From: Thermomucor indicae-seudaticae
Lineage: Eukaryota; Mucoromycota; Mucoromycetes; Mucorales; Lichtheimiaceae
NCBI GenBank assembly: GCA_000787465.1
Contig: JSYX01000759.1
Location: 1 to 11,918 of the forward strand
Length of the DNA: 11,918 nt
Direction of reading: 5' to 3'
Numbering within the stretch: position 1 is the stretch's first letter; each line of letters starts with the position of its first letter. This document shows, in pieces, positions 1-8,813 of the stretch. The notes beneath the pieces are model-generated. The model saw only the letters and a list, made by a program, of their open reading frames with translations. It was not told the origin of the DNA and did no database searches. Position numbers and translations under genes: made by a program.

Positions 1-1056
1 AAAGTACGCTTGGATACAACACTTTCTGTTGATCTTCGATACTGTACGTTCCTTTTGTAGCCTCGGACAGAATCAAGCTTGCGATACTGGCCTTTTTGTT
101 CCATCGTATGGGGATGTTTGTCAACTGCAATGGGATGGCATACTCCCAACTGCAAAACGCTTGCTTTCGTATGACCATGGCTTTCCCGAAGCCCACTTGC
201 TGTAATCCCTCAGGACGCAATAGACTCCATAGGTTGCAGAGCAACGAAAATTGAAAACAAGGTCTCGGTAATTAGCTGTGCGATGGGATCGGGCAAGGCG
301 GAGAGAGTCCAAGAATGCTTATCGCTGATCTCTCCGCAATAACCACCCATGGCCAGGACCTCCAAGCTTCCCCCATCTTATGACCATCTCCTTCCACGAG
401 CTTCCGGACTCATTTCTGTCGATCAAGTGAGCTTTCGCCAAGCGCTCGTATTTCCTTTTCATGGGTCGCGCACAATCGTCGATGTCAGGGTCATTTGGAG
501 AAAAGCATCGAAACTCCTTTCTCCTAGGAGCACACATTCAACAAGTTTTTCAGCGCAACTCCATGAATGCGTTGCTCGCGAGAAGGCAGCATCGACAGAC
601 GCGGGACCATCCTCAACTTCTTGATTCAATTTATGATAGGCCGCGTCTTTCACAACGACTTTGTCTAGAGGCTTTGGAAGCTGACAGAATGTGCTCAAGG
701 GGCGATTGCGCAATCGGGCACGGCCTGGAGGAAAGATGTCATTGAATACAGAGCCGCCGGCTTACTCTAAAGGTGCTCACCTTGTCCTATCTTTTCAATC
801 TTCATTGCGATCTTCAGATCGTTGATCCCCTTTTTTACACGATTTAAGCAAGTATTAATCGACGCACTGCCAGGATCGGTATGACAAGGGCTGGCCTCTC
901 TGGCTTCACGATCTGATGCCTGGCTGTCTACATACAGACTAATTCAATACATATTAGCTTGAGGCGTTCACTTGTGGGGTGTACTTTTTACGTCTGTGTC
1001 ATCTTGGTTGGATTATACCAAGTTGGACTCGTAAGAGTGCTTGCCCATTATTGCTC
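1..1056. other. Left region without an established gene
   Basis: No frame here gives a protein I recognise. Frame 2 of the plus strand is open from the window edge to a TAA at 203-205. It has a good acceptor-like TTTTGTAG ending at 60, so it could be the last exon of a gene entering from the left; this is weak. Between about 319 and 745 several frames on both strands are open for 70-95 codons (plus 349-624 and 461-745; minus 459-713 and 319-537). That pattern can mean one real exon with shadows or chance in a stop-poor stretch. A 14-bp perfect palindrome lies at 703-716. From about 746 to 1056 I see nothing gene-like. Confidence 0.5.
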
Positions 1057-1413
1057 TCATTCTGTAAGTTTGAGTGGTCCCTTATCCGCTGCAGTCATTG
1101 CTCGAAAGTGTCTTTTTTGATGCGGAATATTGTCCGGAAGCGAGCCGATCAGAAAAAGCAAGTCTCGCAGCTCTGGTTGCTTCTCGCGAGGAACACGCTG
1201 ACGGGTGTTGATTACCCATGCGAGAAAATCTGGATCCATAATTTCGAGTAGGTCATTGCACTCAAGGACCAAACTCCTTTCGTACTCGCGGAACACGTCC
1301 TGCGTGTTTTCTTCACCCTCAAGGCTTTCGGAAGACAAGGGGCGCTCAGGCAAAGCATCGCGGAGCTCATGAAATCTGTCAATGGTCCGCTGACGGAAGA
1401 ATCGCTTTAGCAT
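1057..1413 (-). CDS. Small hypothetical protein, 118 aa, possibly mitochondrial
   Basis: I do not recognise this gene with certainty. I start it at the ATG at 1413-1411; the frame extends a few codons further to a TTG but has no other ATG. A GTAAGT donor at 1484 and a CAG acceptor ending at 1418 would remove a 67-nt intron from the 5' leader, four bases before the ATG. That size matches the other introns in the window. The first 14 residues are basic and hydrophobic (MLKRFFRQRTIDRF), compatible with a mitochondrial presequence. Residues about 54-90 carry LLEIMDPDFLAWVIN, which resembles the LLE-DDPDLFNWLMN segment of bacterial SdhE, the succinate dehydrogenase flavinylation factor. The hallmark RGxxE motif of SdhE/SDHAF2 is absent, so I do not assign that function. 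It is divergent from the methyltransferase gene at 1797. Confidence 0.5.
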   Translation of the reverse strand: MLKRFFRQRTIDRFHELRDALPERPLSSESLEGEENTQDVFREYERSLVLECNDLLEIMDPDFLAWVINTRQRVPREKQPELRDLLFLIGSLPDNIPHQKRHFRAMTAADKGPLKLTE

Positions 1414-1796
1414 TGTGCTGATGATGATCAAAATTCATGCTGAGAAAGCTGAAAGGGTCGGTCAAAGCAGCTGATTCAACTTACGCAATCCATTGGTTAT
1501 ATTTCAATCACAGCTACTGGACGGCAAATGTTTTTCCCGTCTACAAACAGGCAACTTGCATGTCCTGCAAGTACACTGGGTATTAAGCATCAGTTAGGTT
1601 TAAAGAAAAGTCTTGAGCCGACAACGTGGAAGAAATGGGGATCAAGCAGGCCAACTGATATGCTTGGCGCCTGAAAAAGAAAAGCTGCATTTTGGTGAAC
1701 CGGAAAAAAAAACAGGGAAGCCCCGACAAAGAGCACCCAAAGATCAAGAAATGAAGGTGCCAGAAATTTCGACGCCATTAACGCAAAGCTGTGCCT
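1414..1796. promoter_or_regulatory. Divergent intergenic region between the 118-aa gene and the methyltransferase gene
   Basis: This 383-bp stretch separates two divergent starts (ATG 1413 on minus, ATG 1797 on plus), so it should hold both promoters. The minus-strand side probably contains a non-coding first exon and the leader intron 1418-1484. A CCAATGG lies on the minus strand at 1490-1496, immediately upstream of the donor. I see no TATA box. A frame open at 1613-1804 on plus is lysine-rich, runs into the methyltransferase start in another frame, and I treat it as chance. Confidence 0.5.
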
Positions 1797-2417
1797 ATGC
1801 GTGATCAGCAAGTGTTAGAGCAAGTGTTTCTCAGAGTATTCAAGGACGCTGAGGATCAAGCACAGGATGCGAGCGAGACAAATCCATTTCCGGCGTACTT
1901 GGACGATGCGGAAGACACGACGAATTTAGCACCGTTCTGTCCGACGTCAGCAAGAAGAGTTCTGAAAGCGTTGCGGATGGCGGGAGTGTGCGAAAAGGAT
2001 CGGGTTTTGGACCTCGGCTCAGGAGACGGTCGGTTCTGCACGGCGGCGGCGGCCGTGTTTAGCGTTGCACGTGCGGTGGGCGTGGAATCACAAGATCATC
2101 TTGTCGATTTGTCAAATGAGCTGGCTTCGCGTGTATTGGGAGAACGAGCGAGCGAGCGGCGGCGGCAGCAGCTTAGTTTCATTCAGGGAGACTTGCTGGC
2201 TTTACCGGACACGATATTGCGTGGGGACACGTGGACGGTCATTGTCGTGTATCTGTTGCCGGACCACACCGAGAAATTTGCCGAATTGCTCTTGTATCAC
2301 TATCATCGTGGCGCGCGTATCATCAGCCTTGTGTTTAATTTGAACGAGATTGAAAGTTTACGGCTTATCGCGGCGGATGAACCCGACGGTATATTTGTCT
2401 ATGGCCGATCTTCTTGA
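1797..2417 (+). CDS. Class I SAM-dependent methyltransferase, 206 aa, FAM173-like
   Basis: A single-exon gene. I chose the ATG at 1797 because the only upstream in-frame start-like codon is a GTG at 1791 and a TAA lies in frame at 1779. About residues 43-58 include PFCPTSARRVLKAL, followed by the SAM-binding motif I, VLDLGSGDGRF, near residues 67-77. After it come GVES (acidic ribose-contacting region), FIQGDLL, the strand VIVVYLLP and GARIISLVFN. This order (P-x-P-T/S lead-in, LGSGDGR, YLLP, GARI) matches the family that includes FAM173/ATPSCKMT-type lysine methyltransferases and related bacterial proteins. Human members act on mitochondrial proteins. There is no N-terminal membrane segment, which vertebrate FAM173 proteins have. 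The substrate cannot be told from sequence. A polyadenylation signal follows at 2468. Confidence 0.85.
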   Translation: MRDQQVLEQVFLRVFKDAEDQAQDASETNPFPAYLDDAEDTTNLAPFCPTSARRVLKALRMAGVCEKDRVLDLGSGDGRFCTAAAAVFSVARAVGVESQDHLVDLSNELASRVLGERASERRRQQLSFIQGDLLALPDTILRGDTWTVIVVYLLPDHTEKFAELLLYHYHRGARIISLVFNLNEIESLRLIAADEPDGIFVYGRSS

Positions 2418-2467
2418 GAACTTTGTCAGAAACAATGCATGTTTGCCACGCTGAAGAAGTTTTGTGC

Positions 2468-2473
2468 AATAAA
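2468..2473 (+). terminator. Polyadenylation signal AATAAA for the methyltransferase gene
   Basis: A canonical AATAAA begins 51 nt after the methyltransferase stop codon, a normal position for 3'-end cleavage. This is a motif match only. Confidence 0.5.
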
Positions 2474-3311
2474 TCCTCGTTCCCCGTCTCTTTCTTTCTT
2501 TTCTTATATACCACTGAACGAAAAGCTCAAATCGTTGGAATGCACCAGTGACCCGAAAGCTCTTGTGGGGTTCATTGTCAGCAACAGGTGCGCGATATTG
2601 CAAGAGATCGAACGTGCCTGCTCTGTTTGACTATTTTGGTCCAAACGGGCATCCTTATGCCGCGTCTATGTACAATATTGTAATAAGGCCATTATCCAAC
2701 GTGCAAGTCTGCCACTTGGTGCCTGGCGTGAGGTAATTCATTTCTGATCTAAATAAACCGTCACCGGTGCTCCATGGATGGAAGTAAATCTAGAGCTCAC
2801 ACCACCGCCAAACACTCTTCCTCCGTCGCACTATAGTTTCTTTCTGTAGCTGTCAGCGCACGGCTGGCGAAGACAACGGATCGAGCCAAGACCGCCTCTA
2901 TGCCCCTACTTTGCTTGCATCGATATATACGTCAAAACGCAGACGACTCTTAGCAATAGCAGTCAATTCTGGCTATGGCTAACGTTGCGGTCGTTTGAAT
3001 CGTAGTACATAGTTTAATGCCATTGTTATTGTTCCACGAACCTGGTTTTGGTATTGATAAGCAGAAAAAAAAATAGGAGGCTCCACTGGATCTATTCAGG
3101 TTGTTTAGAACAGCCTGTATGCAGGTTTTATTCTTTAATAGGTTGCTAGTCCAAATAGAAAGAGCGGTTACGAATGATTACGAGAAGATGAAGTTCGGTT
3201 TTTTCGGGTAAAAAGAAAGGGAACGACATCACATGAGATGATTGCTAGGCCATTTTTGTTAACCGCTTGATCCGAGGTATGTACACATGCCAACTGTCTT
3301 CCTCGCTCTTG

Positions 3312-3380
3312 TATATATAGAGGCGCCTGTTACGTAAGGTTTCTGTTTTCCCTTTCTTTCTTTTTCTCTCTCTCTTTTCC
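3312..3380 (+). promoter_or_regulatory. Core promoter and pyrimidine-rich leader of the F-box gene
   Basis: TATATATA lies at 3312-3319, with GGCGCC at 3322-3327 and the palindrome TTACGTAA at 3330-3337. A run of 35 uninterrupted pyrimidines follows at 3346-3380. In fungi a CT-rich block after a TATA box commonly marks the transcription start, here about 50-80 nt before the ATG at 3431. TTACGTAA is a typical bZIP (Yap/C/EBP-like) target, although it lies downstream of the TATA box. No transcript evidence is available. Confidence 0.55.
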
Positions 3381-3430
3381 ATCCCCACTTTCTCATTTTC
3401 AACTCGTCAACCTTATATTTATTCATCCAT

Positions 3431-5526
3431 ATGACACGACGAAAATCTGTACAAGAGCTGGTAAAACCGTTTCGGAAACTTTCCCTATTGGGAGGAGGAC
3501 ACTTGGAAACCAGTAACAATAATAGCAAAAGGTTTCGTTCATTTTCCTTCCCGCTCTATCCTATTTCATTGAGCTCACCGATAGCTGAAACAGCACGAAT
3601 TCAGAGCAGGAGAAAGACAAGCAAGTCCACAAGGAACATGTGCAGCGCGACATTGTTAGCTGCTTACCGCGGGAAATCGCATTGTACATTCTCGCCATGC
3701 TTCCATTTGCAGATCTTGTCCGTGTTCAACTGGTAAGTGACACTTGGTTTTTCTATTTCAACGAGTGAAACAAAGGGCCTTTTCTCCGGGGCAACAAAGG
3801 GGAGAGCAAGAAGAGCGGAAATTAACGCATGAAAAATTACTTGTTTTAGACATGCCGATGGTGGCGACGTCTTGCTCAAGACGCACATATCTGGCGAACG
3901 CGTTATCTTGACCTGTGTCGTCGATTTCCGGATCTTGACTTGCCAGACAACATGGAGGACCAAGTGCCTTGTTCATGGCAGGCGCGTTATTGTCGGGCCC
4001 AAACGCAGGCGAATTGGCGAATGGGATGTGTCCAGAGAACCCAGCTGATCAGTCAGCATGGCCATAGTCGTATCTTGTCTGTCAAGCTTCGCAAACATTT
4101 CCTGGTCACGTTGACAGAGGTAAATAGTCTACTGCGTTTTGCATCATCATGCAAAGTCTGAGCCGCCATATTTAGGATAATTCAGTCAGTCTGTACATGT
4201 ACAGTCGAGAAAATGGCTTTCGGCTTCAAACGGCATGGCATTTTGGTGACACGTCACAGACATCGAATATTGTCGAATGCGTCGATGTTTTACCGGAAAT
4301 GAATGTTCTGGTCGTGGCTATGCGTGGATCGTAAGTAGGGAAGGGGGAAAACTGGGAACATTCGAAAGCGCTAAACCTTATATTGTTACAGAAAATGCAT
4401 GTTTTACGATGTCAGTTCACAAGATAAAGAGCCGATACAGGTTTTGAAGGGCGGCAGTCATCCGTGGTTCGTGCCTGACTCGGTGGCGCTCAATCAAGAT
4501 TACTTTGCCGTATCCGGGCGCAAGCCATCTGCTGTATTCATCTGGAATTGGCGGAAAGGCGTCCGCTTATCCAATAGGGTAAAAAAAAAGAATGAAACTA
4601 GCCCCATCATGAACGAAACTTAAATCGCTTGATAGGGTTTTGATAACCAACCACACAGCGTGTATCTCTGCGGAAACAGTGTGATCACGATCAGTGTGGA
4701 CGGATTGGTGCAGACGTTTGATATCTTTGATCACTCGAAAGGGACAGCGACGTTCAGTTTGCCGCCATGCAACATGCCTAGTTTGGAATACGATGGATCA
4801 CTGAGTATTGTTTTGGCACCGTTTGCGGCACGACGTATACACCATTTCCAATGGAGTGCATGCGCCAGAACAACAAGCGATCCACTGGCCAAGAGTTCAT
4901 CCTCCGAGTCATCGTGTCCACCGATGACTGCAACCACCCGCTCTTCACGGCGGCGACTGTCATCCATTCTTGGAAAATCGTGTGCTGCAAAGAAGAAACG
5001 CACGTCTTGTCCTGCTCCTGACAAACCGGCCTCGTCGACGACGCAGCGGCGATTGCGGCGCTACTCGTCATACAACGATTATGGCTATGCGTGCCAGGCA
5101 CGCACGGCTCAGTACGTCAAGGACCACCAGCAGCAACAACAAACCAGCACATTACCCGTCAAACAGCCTGATTTTTCAAGTCGACTACAGCTTGTCAATT
5201 CAATACGGACCACGCCGCTGGGCTGGACGACCAAGGAAGTCGTGAGCGTGGCTGTGCACAACGGTCGGGTGGCTGTCGTGAACCGGTACGGCGATATTGC
5301 GTTGTTTGCCTTGAACGGCACGACGGCTGCGTTAGTGGCATTGTCAAAAACCGGAGAGCGTCCTTGGATGGAATATGAAGAAACCTGTTTCAGGGACGAA
5401 GACGACTTGTCGGATGGCTATGATTTTGTGCGCAGCCGATTGGCCATGGGCAGTATGGGCATCATTTATGGTGGACGTAGTGGATCGTTATGGTGGTTGG
5501 ATTTTGGTTGTAAACCTGATCTGTAA
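3431..5526 (+). CDS. F-box / WD40-like beta-propeller protein, 580 aa, six exons
   Basis: Reconstructed exons: 3431-3531, 3594-3732, 3850-4119, 4176-4330, 4392-4578 and 4636-5526 (1743 nt, frame closed). The F-box spans about residues 53-98, with DIVSCLPREIALYILAMLP followed by DLVRVQL, the exon 2/3 junction, and then TCRWWRRLAQD and IWRTRY. The rest contains blade-like strands such as DNSVSLYMYSR, KCMFYDVSSQD, AVFIWNWRKG, GLVQTFDIFD and YGDIALFAL, so I infer a diverged beta-propeller. F-box proteins link Skp1-Cullin ubiquitin ligases to substrates, and the propeller would hold the substrate, unknown here. Residues about 358-459 are a Ser/Arg/Lys-rich low-complexity insertion with a five-glutamine run. 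The first intron has a weak GTTTCG donor, the least certain junction, but it restores the frame exactly into the F-box. The gene is convergent with DUS2, with stops 243 nt apart. Confidence 0.82.
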
Positions 5527-5769
5527 AGAAACTACATCTTTTTATGTATCGTATTGCTCACTGTACCTCTACTCTCATAATATCTAGTTCACGACGGTCA
5601 TTCTTCCTATGTCTTTTACTCATGGTTGAATTACACAAACAGAACTCTTGTTTAATGATCAATTAACAGTCGATAAAGGTAATTTTGGCATCGACATGGC
5701 TGCCCAATGAATAGTCTACAGTATATGCAAATGATCGTATTAACTTGGAAACGACGAACCAATTTATCG
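5527..5769. other. Convergent 3' intergenic region
   Basis: This 243-bp AT-rich spacer lies between the F-box stop (5526) and the DUS2 stop (5770-5772 on minus). It must hold both 3' ends. I see no canonical AATAAA on either strand, so cleavage signals are probably degenerate. No other gene is visible. Confidence 0.5.
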
Positions 5770-7524
<1,755 letters not shown>

Positions 7525-7807
7525 TTCACTTGAAAAAGTGGGAATATCGAAATTTTTTGTTCGGCGCTCAAGCCGAATTGGAGAGTTTAACCAAGCTGTG
7601 CTGTGGTGACATTTTTCAGCAACAAGAAATTGGTTTGTGTATACAAACCAGCGACAGTTTTGCGGTGTAAAGTTTGATTTGCTTATTGGATTTCACATCA
7701 ACCCAGCCTTAGTTAAGTTATAAGAAATAATTAATATTTACTTGTACATGATTGAAGGTTAGACAAAAAGGTTTCTTTGATATGAGATGTGGAGGGGGGC
7801 GGGGATA
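7525..7807 (-). promoter_or_regulatory. Intergenic region: RAL 3' end and DUS2 promoter
   Basis: Both flanking genes run on minus, so these 283 bp must hold the 3' end of the GTPase gene and the promoter of DUS2. The part near 7710-7740 is very AT-rich (ATAATTAATATTTA), a plausible 3' processing zone. I see no TATA box close to the DUS2 start. A frame open at 7428-7670 on plus lies opposite the DUS2 first exon and is a shadow. Confidence 0.45.
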
Positions 7808-8583
7808 TCAGAGGATGATGCAACAAGAGTCCTTGTCAGGGTTGTTTGACTTTTGCTGGTTAAGCTTTCTATCGCGAATTTGACGCAGCAGTGTGGTATA
7901 GACTTCCTCTACATTCTGTCGAGTTTTGGCAGAGGTTTCGATATAGGGGCAACCCCATTCGCTTGCCAGTGCAGCAGCTTCCGTGCCCGATACTTTACGC
8001 AGATGAGCCAAGTCGACCTTGTTACCCACGAGAATGAACGGAACCTGTAACGAAGAAGTCAATGATGTGTCACGTCTTGCTGAGAGAGAGAGGGATTATC
8101 ATTTACAGTTTCATCGTCCAAGACACGCAGGATCTGGTCACGGAATTCTTGAGTGTGTTCCAAGGATTCGTGCTCGCACACTGAAAAGACACAAAGAAAT
8201 CCCTCTCCTGACCGGTAATAATTATCACGAATCTACAATGTTTGACATTAACTTGGCTTAAACAGCGATCATGTTTAGCGTTCTTACATACAGCAGCATA
8301 CTCTTCCTGTCCTGCGGTGTCTAGGATATCAATTTGGCATTCTTGGTCGTCTAAAACGACTTTCTTGCGATAAGCTATAGACGAGGTGTGTTATTTAGAC
8401 GTAGGCTCGTGATGGAAAAGAAGACGATAACGAAATCTCACAGTCTGCTTTTGTTGGGTCGTACTCTTCAACGAAATCGCCGTACATGTACTGCAGCGTC
8501 AGGGCGGATTTGCCTACACCTCCTGAACCGACCATGATGACCTTGTGCAATGGCAGTGCTTGCTTGGTTTTACTTTTCGCCAT
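7808..8583 (-). CDS. RAL: Ral-type Ras-family small GTPase, 195 aa, four exons
   Basis: A GTP-driven switch at membranes. In animals Ral binds exocyst subunits and works downstream of Ras; the fungal role here is unknown. Exons on minus: 8583-8442, 8374-8292, 8232-8107 and 8044-7808 (588 nt). Motifs: P-loop GSGGVGKS (19-26), effector loop YDPTKADSYRKK (41-52), switch [12 protein letters not shown] (66-75), NKVD (125-128), ETSAK (153-157) and C-terminal CCIIL (191-195). The Ral features are GSGG where Ras has GAGG, PTKAD where Ras has PTIED, and [17 protein letters not shown]. The terminal leucine predicts geranylgeranylation by GGTase-I. Unlike animal Ral, the stretch before the CAAX box (KSNNPDKDS) is not polybasic. 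Introns are 59-67 nt; the GTATGT donor of intron 2 at 8291 is needed to keep AAIRDN in frame. Divergent from PRP46. Confidence 0.95.
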
Positions 8584-8813
8584 TGTGGCTGAACGACTAT
8601 GAAGGTGAAAGGTCTAAACCTAGGATGACAATCAAAGGATGAACAGGACAAGGGGAAGAAAGAACAAAGTGTGTGCGTGCGTGCGTGCACACTTGTGTCG
8701 TACGAGTGTGCGTAAAAGTCAAGTTGCACTTGTTCTGTTGCCGCGGAGTATTGAAATATCCACACACTACAAACACCACCAACTTTTGTGTGCTTTATTC
8801 CCAAAAAAACGAC
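8584..8813. promoter_or_regulatory. Divergent promoter shared by RAL and PRP46
   Basis: Only 230 bp separate the start codons (8583 on minus, 8814 on plus). The plus strand is purine-rich at about 8634-8669, then has a 24-bp perfectly alternating purine-pyrimidine tract at 8669-8692 containing four GTGC units (8673-8688). That tract can adopt Z-DNA and also carries 7-bp inverted arms (AAGTGTG 8667-8673, CACACTT 8688-8694). I see no TATA box on either side. Confidence 0.65.
8669..8692. repeat. Alternating purine-pyrimidine tract with (GTGC)4
   Basis: Every base alternates purine and pyrimidine over 24 bp. The core is four tandem GTGC units flanked by GTGT and ACAC. It is a simple repeat likely to vary in length between strains and is Z-DNA-prone under negative supercoiling. 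Confidence 0.8.

Larger units (their letters stand above)
2418..3430. other. Intergenic spacer: methyltransferase 3' end, unassigned middle and F-box gene promoter
   Basis: The left part is the methyltransferase 3' region with AATAAA at 2468-2473, and a second AATAAA lies at 2752-2757. A pyrimidine-rich stretch followed by TTATATA (about 2483-2511) resembles the promoter at 3312 but leads to no convincing gene. Short frames at 2439-2630 and 2548-2736 look like chance. From about 2760 to 3258 I see no gene or RNA. The right end is the promoter of the F-box gene. Confidence 0.6.

Noticed and set aside
979..1251. Plus-strand 90-codon frame opposite the 118-aa gene
   Set aside because: It has Cys/Trp/Leu-rich composition typical of an antisense shadow; the minus frame has normal codon use and an SdhE-like segment.
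1613..1804. Plus frame of 63 codons before the methyltransferase
   Set aside because: Lysine-rich, no family resemblance, starts from a non-ATG codon and overlaps the methyltransferase start in another frame.
2439..2736. Short plus frames in the spacer after the methyltransferase, near a CT-rich and TATATA stretch
   Set aside because: They overlap one another in different frames, have no recognisable motifs and no matching splice structure.
3664..3976. Minus frames of 72-99 codons over F-box exons 2 and 3
   Set aside because: They are antisense to the F-box domain exons and intron 2, which are supported by the family motif.
8080..8106. Cryptic acceptor after a strong CT tract in RAL intron 3
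   Set aside because: The CTCTCTCAG at 8080 would make an intron of only 27 nt and lead quickly to a TGA; the acceptor at 8045 restores [10 protein letters not shown].
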